Source of the DNA: Aspidapion aeneum
Lineage: Eukaryota > Arthropoda > Insecta > Coleoptera > Brentidae
NCBI GenBank assembly: GCA_963576565.1
Contig: OY755042.1
Coordinates: forward strand, 2,656,112-2,720,111
Length of the DNA: 64,000 nucleotides
Direction of reading: 5' to 3'
Positions 33,442-44,960 of this stretch are shown piece by piece; position 1 is the first letter of the stretch, and every line of letters starts with the position of its first letter. Position numbers and translations under genes: made by a program. The notes beneath the pieces were generated by a model. That model was not told where the DNA came from, searched no databases, and saw only the letters and a list, made by a program, of their open reading frames with translations.

Positions 33442-34610
33442 CCGTTTATATCTCAAAAACTGTACATAGAAAAACTTAACTTTAGTTATATTTTTTTTTG
33501 TTACATACCCCACTATAACATACTAAAATTATAGCCAGTTTAACCGAGATAAAAATTCCCCATAAGGCCTGTGTAAACTAGTGCGTGGTCCTTTGATAAT
33601 CCACTTAACCCTTTCCAAAACAAAGATCTGTCAAAATGATATTTTTGAAAAATTTTCGGGCACCTTTCCTAAGTTAAAAATGCGAAAACGGCAAGTTTGT
33701 AAAAGTTTTGGTTCAAAATTTGACTTTCGAAGAATTTACCCTCCCCCCACTCCTTTTAACTAAAGTAACTGTAACCGCTACCATAATTCACTTGGCTTTT
33801 TACAGGCCTAAAAAGTTGTTTATATCAATTTGATTAAAATCCTTTATTTTAAAAATTTTTCGAACGAAGCTTTTCCTAATTTTTACGCGTCCGCCATCTT
33901 TAAATTTAATGAGTTAATCAAATTTATGTTAAAAAACTATCAATCAAATTTTTAGTCAATTAAACACTTTTTATTTAATAAAAATTCGTTAATAAATGTC
34001 CTTTAATTTCTTTTACTTGGGTCGTATGTAGGCACTTTATTTTTAATATTAAAAATCCGAAAAAGGCGCAAGAAAGCGCAGCCATTTTTTTTCATTTTGT
34101 TAAGAAACATTCAATTAACAAAAATGTGACAATAGTTTTGCTTAACAAAATTTTATCACACACTAAATTATATTTTTTGTATTTCTTTAAGGTAAATTCT
34201 AATAATAATTGACTTCTTAGTTTAAGAAATATGATTACTCTATGACAACCTACAGCTAGATATTGGTATTTAGTGTTTTTTGGTTAAATTACCTGTGCTG
34301 GATGTCTCCATCGTAATTTTTTTTTTTTAATATAACACTTTATATATTATTAGAGAAAGTAATACATAATTATTCAATAATTTGTATGTAATTATCAAAA
34401 AAATTAAACAGACGCTTTTTAAATTGTCAAACTCACGTCATATTAAAAAACAAGTGAAAATACTCTGTTGCATTTTCAGCGCCAACTAGTTTGCTACATA
34501 ATTTGAGTTCCATATATTGTATATGTCTATTTGTGTTTTTTTTAGTTTTTTCCACTTTTACAATCGATTGTTTTATTTTTTAGAGATTATAGAGAAATTT
34601 TGTTTTTTAG
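33442..34610. other. Intron sequence before the LD4 exon
   Basis: This is AT-rich sequence between the dead exon copy and the functional LD4 exon. I see no gene, RNA or element ends. Confidence 0.5.
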
Positions 34611-34794
34611 AGATATGATCTACAGCGGTCCTAAAAAAGTCGTGATCACCGTGAAAGAGACAAAAACCGAAACTGGTTTCCCTGGCGAAACAGAGCTAGT
34701 GTCGACTCACGTGACCACTCAAAAAATTCCAACTGCAGCCTCGTCGGCCACCAAAGAACTCGACGATCTTATGGCTAGTCTGTCAAATATTAAG
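34611..34794 (+). CDS. Pax: Paxillin exon carrying LD4
   Basis: This exon has one base completing the Gly codon from the previous exon and then 61 codons. The acceptor is GTTTTTTAG, ending at 34610, and the donor is GTAAGC at 34795. It encodes a basic stretch [20 protein letters not shown] and ends with [18 protein letters not shown]. This is nearly the vertebrate LD4 motif (SATRELDELMASLSDF), known to bind FAK and the Arf-GAP GIT. It leaves in phase 0, so it can splice directly to 63227 or via the LD4-like exon at 44961-45020; both keep frame. A broken copy of its 5' half lies 1.2 kb upstream at 33351-33441. A second possible AG at 34583-34584 would add an in-frame stop and is unlikely. Confidence 0.93.
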
Positions 34795-34861
34795 GTAAGC
34801 AATTTTTGTAAATTATTAAAAGCAGTTCTGGCTTATTCTTAGTCGTTTTTAACGGATCGTG

Positions 34862-35610
34862 ATAAAAATATTTTTTTCTATAAGCGTGCGGAAAAGTCCA
34901 CTTTTCCGCACGCATTTTAGTGTGGAAAGTGCCACTTTTCCGCACTAGTGCGGAAAAATATTTTTTCCGCACTAGTGCGGAAAAGTAAATTTGTTACGAT
35001 TTTGAGGTGCTCTATAACATTTAGACCGTTCAAAATACATTTGTATCTTTCCTAGCACACGAAAATATTCAAATTGACTAAAATTCTGCTATATTTTCAA
35101 TATTTTCGATAAAATAAAGTTTTCAGTAAAATAGGTTCAAATTATAAGTTTTAAACCTCCCCGGTATAAATATCGTCATTGTCAATGTCAAACAATAATG
35201 AACACTAGTGGTTTTAGATTTGGCATCTTAAATCACCATAGCAACAAAGTAGAAACAAACTGTCAAAACAAAGCCAATTTTGCAGATACAAGCGTCTTTT
35301 GAATTTTTCAAACAAAAAAATCAGATTTTCAATGGATTCTTCGGACGAAGATCTACCCCAGTCAGTTCTAGAAGCCGCTAGAATGTGAATAATAATAATT
35401 GATTTGATTAAAACGTTTTGAATATAAATAATTTTCTGATTAATTTTTAGTTTTTTCCTCACGCTTATAGAAAAAATAGTGTACCTAACTCGTGCGTAAA
35501 GTGTCTTTTCCGCACTTGATTGCTGGCCAAACTCCGCTATCGCGTCGTTTGGCAATCTGCAATCACGTGCGGAAAAGAGGCACTTTCCGCACTAGTTAGG
35601 TAAACTACTA
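34862..35610. mobile_element. Palindromic cluster with TTTTCCGCAC/GTGCGGAAAA motifs
   Basis: Several inverted GTGCGGAAAA blocks lie at 34886-34985 and again at 35485-35605. The pair CTATAAGCGTG (34879) and CACGCTTATAG (35460) forms an inner inverted repeat. Between them a short + ORF at 35332-35388 (MDSSDEDLPQSVLEAARM) has a biased, coding-like look but no identified family. The element ends are not resolved. The same motif is at the left edge of the window. Confidence 0.55.
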
Positions 35611-35739
35611 TTTTGGTGTCAACTAAAAGCATTTTGTTTTTACTGTTTTTTGAAGGCTTAAGAGTTTTTCTACCCTTAAGAATTATGTAATATTAAAATT
35701 CATTGGGTTTTTTAACATACTCTTGCAAAATTTTCTTTT

Positions 35740-36557
35740 TTTTATGTCGGTTTAGAACATTTTTCTAGGTTGTCCGACGCCTATTCTCCACCTCCTTCGA
35801 TCCTGACAATTATCTTCTCTCAGATTTTTGCTATTCTAGTTTTTTCTGCGCCATTCTAGGACCTGCTTTGGTAATCTTTCGTCGTTCATCCGTTGTACAT
35901 GGCCGTACCATATCAGTTGCCTTCTGGTGATGTCATCCGTTATGCTTCCCTCGATTCCCATTCTTTCTTTTATGATCTCATTACTTATGTGATCTATTCT
36001 AGATATTCTCATTGATCTTCTTATTGCATCCATTTCGACACTTTCCATTTTTATTTTGTATTTTTCTGTTACGTGACAAGTCTTTATTCCATACAACAGC
36101 GTGCTTTTCACCATTGTTTAATATATGTTAAATTTTACATTCTTTTTTATCTCTCTGCTCCATAAAATACTATTAAGACATCCAATAACCTTTTTTGCTT
36201 TTACTATTCTTTTTTCCAGTTCTTTACAGTCTGTTCCTGTCTTATCAAATGTGACACTCAAGTATACATACTCATTGTATTGAGATATTACTTGTCCATT
36301 TTCTAGTTCTAATTCACTTGATTCGTTTCTAATACATAAGTATTGTGTCTTGTCCACGTTTACTGTTTATCCCCACTTTTGGTATTCTTCCATTAACTTT
36401 CTCATCATATACTCCATGTCTTCTTTATCATTAGCTACAATTACTTGATCGTCAGCAAACTGTAGTGTGTATATGGTAAATCGGTCGTTAAGTTGTATTC
36501 CCATGCCGTGCACTTTACGTTTCCAGTTTTTTAGAGCTACTGCGATATATATTTTAA
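35740..36557 (-). pseudogene. RTE-type LINE, 3' half, downstream of a nested insertion
   Basis: On the minus strand, reading away from the insertion, the order is NWKRKVHGMGIQLND, then YTLQFADDQVIVAN (catalytic FADD). Next come YLCIRNESSELELENG with YNEYVYLSVTFDKTG, then LLYGIKTCHVTEKYK and DHISNEIIKERMGIEG. Last are QLIWYGHVQRMNDERLP and, after a small deletion, RRRWRIGVGQPRKMF near 35755-35800. Frameshifts and stops separate the pieces. This is the same family as 20703-21118, and it keeps more of the polymerase. The rest of the polymerase lies at 37548-38030 beyond the palindromic element 36558-37538. Confidence 0.85.
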
Positions 36558-37538
36558 GGCTCTGGAACGAAATAGCGATGTACAAAATAGCGACGTACGA
36601 AATAGCGAGTAATGAAATAGCGACTATCAAAATAGCGATGTAATGAAACAGCGACTATTAAAATAGCGATGTAACAAAATAGCGTTTGTAACAAAACAGC
36701 GACATATCAAAATAGCGATGTATCAAAATAGCGACAATCAAAATAGCGATGTATCAAAATAGCGACAATCAAAATAGCGACAATCAAAATAGCGATGTAT
36801 CAAAATAGCGATGTATCAAAAAAGCGATGTGTCAAAATACCGAATCAAACCAAACCGAATCGATCCAAACCAATCCAAACCGAACCGAAATGCGCTATTA
36901 CATCCTAGCGGTATTTTGACTATACCACCTTTTCTTTCTAACAAATTTTTTCAAAAAAAAAACTTCCTTGACTTCTTTTCCAGGATCCTAGAGGGTGTGA
37001 ATCCGAACCGAACCGCACCGAACCGAACCGCACCGAACCAAACCGAACCGAACCAAACTGAACCGAATTCGGTTCAGTTTAGTTCGGCTCGGATTCACAC
37101 TCTCTAGGATCCGGGCTGAAGAGTTTTTTTTTAAATATGCTGGTTCGGTTCGGTTCGGTTTAGATTCACACCCTCTAGGATCCCGAGAAAGAAGTCAGGG
37201 AAGTTTTTTTTTTAATTTGTTAGAAAGAAACCCCTTTGTCGAACTATATGCCAAAACCGAACCAAAATATCGCTATTTTGATAATCGCTATTTTGATACA
37301 TCGCTATTTTGATAGTCGCTATTTTGTTACATCGCTATTTTGATAGTCGCTATTTTGTTACGTCGCTATTTTGTTACATCGCTATTTTGTTACAATCGCT
37401 ATTTTGTTACATCGCCATTTTGTTACATCGCTATTTTGATAGTCGCCCTTTCATTACATCGCTATTTTGATTGTCGCTATTTCGATACCGCTATTTTAAT
37501 ACTCGCTATTTTGTACATCGCTATTTCGTTCCAGAGCC
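36558..37538. mobile_element. Palindromic element with CAAAATAGCGA-repeat arms, 9-bp target duplication
   Basis: The ends GGCTCTGGAACGAAATAGCG and its complement (37519-37538) are flanked by the perfect 9-bp repeat ATATTTTAA (36549-36557 and 37539-37547). The arms are tandem 16/15-base units of the form CAAAATAGCGATGTAT or CAAAATAGCGACAAT. The interior holds AACCG runs and three copies of the core GATCCTAGAGGGTGTGAAT (or variants) near 36985, 37095 and 37165. Removing the element and one 9-mer restores an open frame in the host LINE. A 9-bp duplication is typical of Mutator-like elements. Confidence 0.92.
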
Positions 37539-37547
37539 ATATTTTAA

Positions 37548-38030
37548 TCCCTGTCTTAAGCATTTTGTTACCAACAATTTTTTTGAAAGTCGATTTCCAA
37601 TTTTAATTTTAGATTTTGACCCTTTATATAGTTCAATGATGTATGACTGATATTAGTTTGCTCTAACACTGTCCATATTTTTATTACTGGAACGGTATCA
37701 TATGCTTTTTGTAGGTCCACAAAGGTAACATGAGTCTCTATATTTCTGGCGCTTCTTTTCTCAATTACTTGTTTAAGACAAAAAACGTTATCACTACAAG
37801 ATCTGCCTGCACGAAACCCACTTTGCTCTTCTTCTTCTTGTTCATGAAAATCATTCTCTATTGGATCTCTAAGAATCCTACCGTACAATCTACTTAGAGT
37901 ACTGGTTACTGAAATTCCTCTGTAATTGTTGCAATCCAGCTTGTTTGTTTTTTTATGTATTGAGGATACGAATGCAATTTTCCAATCATCAGGTACTGGA
38001 TGTCTGTTTATGCAAAATTTTCTTTCCTTC
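37548..38030 (-). pseudogene. RTE-type LINE, polymerase part upstream of the nested insertion
   Basis: The minus strand reads RLYGRILRDPIENDFHEQEE, then QSGFRAGRSCSDNVFCLKQV and VTFVDLQKAYDTVPVIK. These are the reverse transcriptase finger and first catalytic Asp region. The end GIKI joins IYIAVALKNWK on the other side of the 36558-37538 insertion. Upstream, 37890-38030 continues degenerate (GNCIRILNT-like text, with stops). The 5' end is lost near 38030. A diverged copy of the same stretch is at 52230-52400. Confidence 0.85.
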
Positions 38031-38473
38031 TATAAAAATAAATATTAGGTTTTTTTCAGCTGTAGACGTGAAATTTCTACATGCAGCTTTCTGCTTAGGG
38101 ACGAGGCAAATTAATAGATAAAAATCCGAAAATCAAAATTTCGTTAAAAATGAGTATGAACACAGCCTTAGTAAATTGTATGTTCTAAGTTATTTTAATT
38201 AATTTAATTAATTTAATTAAATAATAAGATTATAAAAACATTTCTGTAGAATAGAAGTCTTTTCAATAAATATTAAAGTAGACATATTTTCCCATTTACA
38301 TTAAATAAAACTAATGGAAAGTCCTATTTATTAAAATTTCGTTTTTTAATTTGTAGGACATTGATGTTAAAAAAATCCGAATGAAGTTCAAATATACGGA
38401 TAATTTTGAGGTAAATTTAATTTCAAAACTAAAAAATAACTAAATTAATCTTTATGTATCATTATATCGTGTA

Positions 38474-39972
38474 CAGCGTGTCCCATTTTCGATGGGATTA
38501 AATGGGAAACTCGGTTATTATTAAAGATATTGATTTTCTGATGGCACCTTACCGTGCTCTTTTTTGGAGCCCTTAAAAATGGTGTAATCAGATTTTTGCT
38601 ATACCCCGTGGTTTCGCTAATACAGGGAGTTTTTGAAAAAATTGCATTTTAATTAATTCCTTGTATCTCGCTTATTTTGCAAGATACTTTTATTCTGTAA
38701 AAACATTTTTAAGGCAACTTTTTTAGAAGAAAATAATGACGTTGTCAATTTTTTAAAATATTGTTTAGTTTGTGAGATATGGTATTTATCATAAAAAAAT
38801 TAAATACGGACCTGGATTTTTTTTATTACCATTTGGATTGGTTTCATGCCAGTATTATCATAAAATAATAAAAATTTTAAAATTTTTTGTTTTAAGGTAA
38901 AAAAAAAATTTCATATTTAAAAAAAAATTAGTCCGAACCTGGATATTTCCAACATAAATATAAACTAAAAATTGCTAGTTAAACAATTTAGCATATTAAA
39001 ATGGTTTTACGTTAATTTACAGATTTATTTGAAACAAAGTCTGCGAAAAATACAAAAAAAAAATTATAAAAAATAACTAATTTTTCTGATTACCATTATG
39101 TGTAAGACATTGTTGGCATTTTTGAGTAATTTTTCTTAACGCATTTTGCATAAAAATATTTCTGCCATTTAACTATTGGGATTTTGTTGCTTGAATGAAG
39201 CAGTCAAACATATCACATTTTTCAAAATCTGGATATGGTCGATTTCTAGCCAATTTAAAATAATTGTAAGCCATTCACAAAAATGACAAGTAAAATGACA
39301 ATGTCAATTCCACGCTTTTGTTTTGTAAATTTCACGACCTGCTGTTCGGTTATCAAATAATCAGTATGATATTATTTTTGTAACTTTTTAACGTTTTTTA
39401 CTTTATTTATAAATATTTTAATTATCATTTCAAAACAGATAAACTAAAAATCGTTCAACAACTAGTGTGTCTTGCAATTTTTAATTTATAATTTCCAGGT
39501 TCGGACTATAATTTTTTTTTCAAAAATTAAATAGTTTTTTTTAACCTTAAATCAAAAAAATATTAGTTTTATCATTTTAAGGTAATAATAGCATGGAAAT
39601 AATCAAAGTAGTAATAAAAGTAAAGTAAATCCAGGTCCGTATTTAATTTTTTTATGATAAATACCATATCTCAAAAACTAAACAATATTTTAAAAAATTG
39701 ACAACGTCATTATTTTGCTCTAAAAAAGTTGCCATAAAAAGGTTTTTACAGAATCAAAATATCTTGCAAAATAAGCGAGATACAAGGAATTAATTAAAAT
39801 GCAATTTTTTCAAAAACTCCCTGTATTAGCGAAACCACGGGGTATAGCAAAAATCTGATTACACCATTTTTAAGGGCTCCAAAAAAGAGCACGGTAAGGT
39901 GCAATCAGAAAATCGATATCTTTAATAATAACCGAGTTACCCATTTAATCCCATCGAAAATGGGACACGCTG
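38474..39972 (-). mobile_element. TA-flanked element with long terminal inverted repeats (copy 2)
   Basis: This has the same ends as 2066-3587 (CAGCGTGTCCCATTTTCGAT) and is flanked by TA (38472-38473, 39973-39974). The asymmetric spacer is inverted relative to copy 1, so the element is in minus orientation. The spacer ORF is recognisable on the minus strand at about 39275-39075 but has an in-frame TAG and a 6-base insertion. Confidence 0.87.
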
Positions 39973-40216
39973 TACATACACATCCGAAATTAATAAATGT
40001 AGTTTTTAAACACAATGACTCAAAAAAATAACTTCACGTAGTTATTGCCCTGTATCGTTCCCACTCATGAATTAATAAAATAATATTTAATACCATACAT
40101 AAAATTAATGAAGTTTCCATAAGATTTGGTCCATATTAAACAAAATGTATCTCCCACCCTTACTTAATAGTTTGGTGAAAAAAAATTGAATGAATTCCTG
40201 TTTTAGGAATGATAGT

Positions 40217-41435
40217 CATTGGCGTAGCTAGCCTTGCTTTTCAGGGGGGGCGTTTGCTTTTCAGGGGGGGCTGTGGCCCCGGTCTATCTTGAACAAAAAG
40301 CAAACATAGGTTTTAAAGAGTCGTGCAAAGTGTGCAATGAATTTAAAAAAAATACACGCATTAAATGTTCTAATATTTTAATATAACAAATTTAATAATA
40401 CATTTACCAACTTATTTATATGTATACACAGGAAGTATGTAATTCAGCAATTCTACAAATAAAGTTTTCTACGTCGCTGACTGAAAGCGTCTACCACACT
40501 GTCTAAGTCGACCTCAACATCTTTTTCAATGAATAATAATGACAAACCTGAGTGTTTCTCTTGAGTCATAGTTGTTCTAAGCCAATTAAAAACTCTCCTC
40601 ATGGCAGAGAAAGACCTCTCGCAAGTTGCACTTGAAATTGGAAGAATACTCGCAACTTTAAAAAGTTGATAGAGGTTTGGATAGGTGTTTTCTGCTATAT
40701 GTTGTTTGATAGAATCATGACCAACAGTTTGATTTAACCGAAAAATACAATTCTTTAAAACGGTCATTTCTGCTCTTAGCGCAGAAGTATTAATATTAAA
40801 AATTTTCCGGTATTGTTCGACGAATTTATTCCATTTAACGACGTGGGAAAACTTAATATGAAAATGGTTATGAAATTGTCACCAAAATCGGAAAATTTTC
40901 ACAAGACACTAAACGCTAACCTCAAAAAAACTAAAAAGATTATTATATTTATTTTAGAAAAACAGTTTAAAAAGGTCTTTTATAACCTTACGACATCTAC
41001 AACCCGATTTCGGAAACAGAGGGGCAAAGTTCGCTGTCTATTAAATGCGAAATTTAACTTACACTTCTATAATATTTTACAAGATGTCGCCAATATGTAT
41101 GAAATATTCAATATGCATAATTCTGTTTAAATTTAAAAAATATTTTCGGGAAATTGCATAAGTGCAGAAAAGTTACCGATAATTTAAAGAGAAAAAGCCT
41201 AATTCCGCAAGACAAGGGCTTTTTCCTGAAATGTAAACATTATCTGAATGATTTTAAATTTTAATGCACATATTTTATTTGAATATTTCCCCAATAATAA
41301 TAGAAAAGTATGTATTTTCAACGTCATGTTCTTTTACTAGTAGTCGGTAGGGGAGGCCTAAAATATCTTAGGGGGAGCCTGAGAGACTTCAGGGGAGGAC
41401 AGGCCCCCTCTGGCCCCCCCCTAGCTACGTCAATG
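40217..41435 (-). mobile_element. hAT element with 8-bp target duplication, copy 1
   Basis: The ends CATTGGCGTAGCTAGC and GCTACGTCAATG-type inverted termini are flanked by the exact 8-mer ATGATAGT at 40209-40216 and 41436-41443. G-runs lie just inside the ends (AGGGGGGGC, and a C-run opposite). It carries a transposase 3' fragment on the minus strand. It is 1219 bp, internally deleted compared with an autonomous hAT. Confidence 0.92.
40453..40767 (-). pseudogene. hAT transposase C-terminal (dimerisation domain) fragment
   Basis: A 104-codon open frame contains YPNLYQLFKVASILPISSAT, then CERSFSAMRRVFNWLRTTMT and SGLSLLFIEKDVEVDLDSVV. The block LPxSSATCERSFSAMRRVxxWLRTTM is the hallmark of the hAT C-terminal dimerisation domain, best known from the ZMYM1-like/zinc-finger hAT group. 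The DDE-containing N-terminal portion is absent; the frame begins abruptly after an acceptor-like or deletion junction. Flanking non-coding DNA shares the element's terminal repeats. A frameshifted copy lies at 46480-46770. Loss of catalytic residues means it is inactive. Confidence 0.87.
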
Positions 41436-41650
41436 ATGATAGTACTTTTACTTCCTAGCCAAAAAAAAAAGATTATCAAGATTTTAAAATTATGACTTTT
41501 TGCCTTGAACATTTCAAAATTAGTAAGCATTATGATTCGTAATATTTTTAAGGTAGTCCGTGTAATAGTCGGACCAATTTGTATCAATTAAATGATGTAT
41601 ACTATCTCGTAAAACAACTATTGTTAGCTTGTAGGAAATCGCGTATAATA

Positions 41651-41890
41651 GGGGGTTATTGCAATAAAGCCAGGCAGTAATTGTGCTGGGCATTATTCTG
41701 ACAGTTTGGCATTATAAGAACAGCTGTCTTCTTATATATATAAGAGCCGGAATTAGTTGTGTCGCCACTCTTAATGGAAAATAAACGACTGGATTTGTCA
41801 ATTTTGAAAAATCAACCGTCAATTTTCAATGAAAAACTGTCAGAATAGTGGCCGGCACTATTATTGCCTGGCTTTATTGCAATAAGTCCC
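41651..41890. mobile_element. MITE with TTATTGCAATAAAGCCAGGC ends
   Basis: Inverted ends about 30 bp long (left GGGTTATTGCAATAAAGCCA, right its near-complement at 41862-41890) flank a 240-bp segment. It may be flanked by TAATA on both sides. A diverged single-sided relative starts at 62467 (TTGCAATAAAGACAGACACT). Confidence 0.75.
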
Positions 41891-42409
41891 TAATAACAGG
41901 TTTTAAGGGGCCAGTAAAGCAAAACCAACAAAAATTTATGTGGTTGTTGTCTTTAGTTTTTAATTCCATGAAGACAAATAATAGTCTCACCCCGTATATC
42001 AGTAATCCAGATATATTGGCAAAAAGAGCCTTCTCGGGCCTATTTGCCAGACGTCGCAGTCGTGCTAGATTTCCGAATTGCTTTTGACGAGTGCGTCAAC
42101 AGGCAGTCTAGTTCTAGAACGTCTGCTATTTCTTACCTCGAGATAATTTACAAATAAATAACATTAACAAAAAAAAGGAACCAAACCTAACCTAACTTAA
42201 CCAATCCAACTTTGAAGTGTAGTACTGAAATTCCGAAAAAAGCCAAAGCGCGGCTGGAAAGTCTAGCCCGTCTGTTGTTACTGAATATGACTCTGGCTCA
42301 CCTCCACTACTACTTATAAAGGGTGCTTTATATGGATCTGACACCTTTAATTTATTACTCCTAAATGCCCAACTTATAACGCACTGGTAAAGATTATACA
42401 ATACGAATT

Positions 42410-43240
42410 TTCCATTGTTAAAATCCCATTAACTTCCGTTTAACGGGGATGTCTGTTTTTTTATTTCCTTCAATGCCGTGATGTGCTGATACCAACATCA
42501 GTGCAATTTTGTCGTTTTGAGCTAGTCGTTTTATTAAGGTCTGTTTACACTCCCAGACTAGCTTAGACACACACACTTAAAAGTTATTATCGCCTGCCTT
42601 TCGACGGACTTCCCGAAAAGAAGATATTCTTCCCATGTAGAGCCTTATGTTAATCGCAAGCACCTTTGCTTGGAATATGGTGTGTTACCCATTGAGAAGG
42701 AGAGTTTGAAATTTGGACATTTTATGCCCAAACCGGCTTCTTCCGCTAGCTTGAATCCATCTGTATACCAGATCAGCGATCCTTGCTTGCGGTAGTTCTT
42801 TTTTGATCCATAATTGGCGGTGCTTTATCACCACTTCGAAAGGAATGTGTCCAACAAGACCGTCATATGGATCGTTGATTTGTTAATGCTGTCTAGCTTT
42901 ATCACCTCTGGTATGCTGAGGTTTCGGCTTAAGTTACCAGGCTTCTTTTGTCTATTTGGAGAAGCTTATATAGGTGTGTTATTACCTCTGCTTTAACACA
43001 TATGTGTAGTGGAGACAAGTTTAACATCACTTGTAGTCGGGCAAGTTCAGATTGCCCCTATTATTCCCAAACATATTGGCCTGTCAACTTTTCTCAGTTT
43101 AATTGATTTTCTGTTCGAATTTGGCCACCATACTAGCGACACATAAGTGATTATTGCTCTTATCACCGTTTGGTGTATCCAATATACCATTTTTGGATTT
43201 CGCCCCACGATTTGCCCACGAGTCATGTGCATGTCCAGAT
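42410..43240 (-). pseudogene. LINE fragment: end of reverse transcriptase into RNase H
   Basis: The minus strand reads PKMVYWIHQTVIRAIITYVS, then LVWWPNSNRKSIKLRKVDR and CLGIIGAI. After stops it continues with KLDSINKSTIHMTVL, LIWYTDGFKLAEEAGLGI (the YTDG carries the first RNase H Asp), VWECKQTLIKRLAQNDKIAL and SAHHGIEGNKKTD. In an intact element these are WVPGHxGIxGNExAD. The order and spacing are those of arthropod LINEs with C-terminal RNase H. Several stops and frameshifts are present. It is separated from the next fragment by a short repeat at 43288-43355. Confidence 0.78.
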
Positions 43241-43287
43241 GGCTGCTGTGTCCCTGGAGATTATTTTTGTCAGGTTGATGATGATTG

Positions 43288-43355
43288 ATGTTTCATATGT
43301 GAGTGGGCCTTGCAGCCCTTCAACTGCGACCACCACTGCATCTATTGTGGCTCAC
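43288..43355 (-). repeat. ~68-bp repeat between LINE fragments, second copy at 44246-44315
   Basis: Both copies contain CATATGTGAGTGGGCCTTGC, then AGCCCTT(C)AACTGCGACCA and TCTATTGTGGCT. They lie one at each side of the fragment 43370-44170. They may mark the ends of a duplication or the 3' UTR of two adjacent LINE copies. Confidence 0.7.
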
Positions 43356-43369
43356 TTTTGAGTGGTTTC

Positions 43370-44170
43370 TCACCACTGTATGCCTAATCCTCTAAAAAGG
43401 CCGGCTATCAGTTTGGGTGAGACACTGTTCAGATCTTCTGAGTCGATCTGAGGTTTACTGAAAGTATTCGGACGTAAACGTGCAATAGCCGGACATTCGC
43501 ACAGTACATGTCTGACTGTTTCGTCATCCTCCATACAGAGTCTACATTCGGTCTCTTCTGTTAGTCCCATTCTGTGCATGGGTACTCTCAGTCGACAGTG
43601 ACCCGTAAAAAGACCAGTCCCTATACGTCTCCTGTCTGGTAAATCCAATAATGTTCCTGGCTCTGTTTCTACAAGGTCCTTTAATGAACTGTTTAGAGTG
43701 AGCCAGTTCTGGTATATTTATCCAGTATTGTTGAAAGCTATTCTCCATCCATTTTAATATGGTTGATTTAGCAGCATTGTATGATATCCCAGGGCTGACT
43801 TGGGGCCGAAAAATTCGGCGGATGCCGCTTCCCTTGCTGCTAGGTCTGCGGCCTCATTTCCCTCGTACCCAGAATTTCCTGGTATCCATACTAATGATAC
43901 ATTGTTAGCGCTACCAAGCGAATTCAGCGAATCCTTACAGCTCCTCACGGTTCTCGATGAGACCGTATAGGAATCAAGCGCTCTTAAGGCTGCTTGACTG
44001 TCGGAGAAGATTTTTATGGTCCTGATGGTCTATTCGTGGTCAGTAATCCACCGGGCACATAGTTCAATGGCTACGAGTTCTCCTTTTTTTCAGGTTGCTG
44101 TTCAAAGACAGTTTGCAGTCTAGCCTTACCCCTAAGTACTTCATCTCCTTGGAAAAGATAAGTTGTGTTC
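43370..44170 (-). pseudogene. LINE fragment: RNase H and C-terminal zinc knuckle
   Basis: The minus strand begins with FSKEMKYLGVRLDCKLSLNS (end of reverse transcriptase) and jumps to GELVAIELCARWITDH. Then come FSDSQAALRALDSYT, VSLVWIPGNSGYEGNEAADL and AAREAASAEFFG, where the Glu, Asp and Asp of RNase H are visible. After a stop it continues NNTGYIYQNWLTLNSSLKD, GTGLFTGHCRLRVPMHRMGL and the knuckle CRLCMEDDETVRHVLCEC. It ends LIAGLFRGLGIQW. Between reverse transcriptase and RNase H there is an internal deletion. It is better preserved than 42410-43240 and may be the same or a sister family. Confidence 0.82.
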
Positions 44171-44419
44171 CGTTCGAAGTGAGTTCTTTAATTTCAGCTT
44201 CCTTTTTCTTATGAATGTTGTTTTGTTGGGATTGATTATAGAAGGTCTTGATGCTGATTCATATGTGAGTGGGCCTTGCAGCCCTTCCACTGCGACCATC
44301 AGTGGGTCTATTGTGGCTATAGAAGGTCTTTACTCGCACTCCAGTTATTTATTATGTTTAAGGCTTGAAATTGTGCCTTTATGCTTGCCTCTGACGGTAA
44401 GTCTCTCTCTCTACTGAGT

Positions 44420-44600
44420 CTGGTCAGGATTCTGCCACCAGTAGCCAGAGAAGAGGCGATAAGACCACTCCTTAGGGGCAGCCATTTGCTGTGGTAATGG
44501 TACTGTTCTGTATTTGAGCATCGTTTTAGACCACCTTGCTATTGTGATACCGATATTCCATTCTTCTAGTGCTAGTGCTAGCACCCTTAATGGCGATGAA
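44420..44600 (-). pseudogene. Further LINE-like coding debris
   Basis: The minus strand reads EEWNIGITIARWSKTMLKYR and then QQMAAPKEWSYRLFSGYWW. It has a coding character and sits upstream of the RNase H fragments, so it is probably another piece of the same retrotransposon. I cannot place it in a domain. Confidence 0.35.
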
Positions 44601-44960
44601 GGTTGTTATGCAATTTCTTTGTTTCCTATACCCTTTTCAATTTATTTTACCAAGCAGTGCACCACACCTTAACCCGTTCGTTAATAACGATATTTCTGCA
44701 CTTTCTCTAATTACCAAGTTGCCATATTCTCAGCAAATCGCTTGCGATTTTCGTTGAACAACTAAACTCGTTCAATAAAAATCGCCTCGTGAGAGCCGTG
44801 AATTATTAAAGTTTTTACTGAAAGTTGATATCTAGATATTTTATTTAAAAGAAGAAGAAGTTGCTCATTTACGATCTATAAGTGTGTCAGATCCATACGA
44901 GCACATAAAACAAAAATTTGCTAATAATTAATGTATAAATTATGTATAAATTACACGCAG

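Noticed and set aside
42184..42205. AACCTAACCTAACTTAACC as an interstitial insect telomere (TTAGG)n
   Set aside because: Only two to three imperfect units; similar short AACCT runs at 22985-23110 belong to the fold-back element and are not TTAGG arrays.
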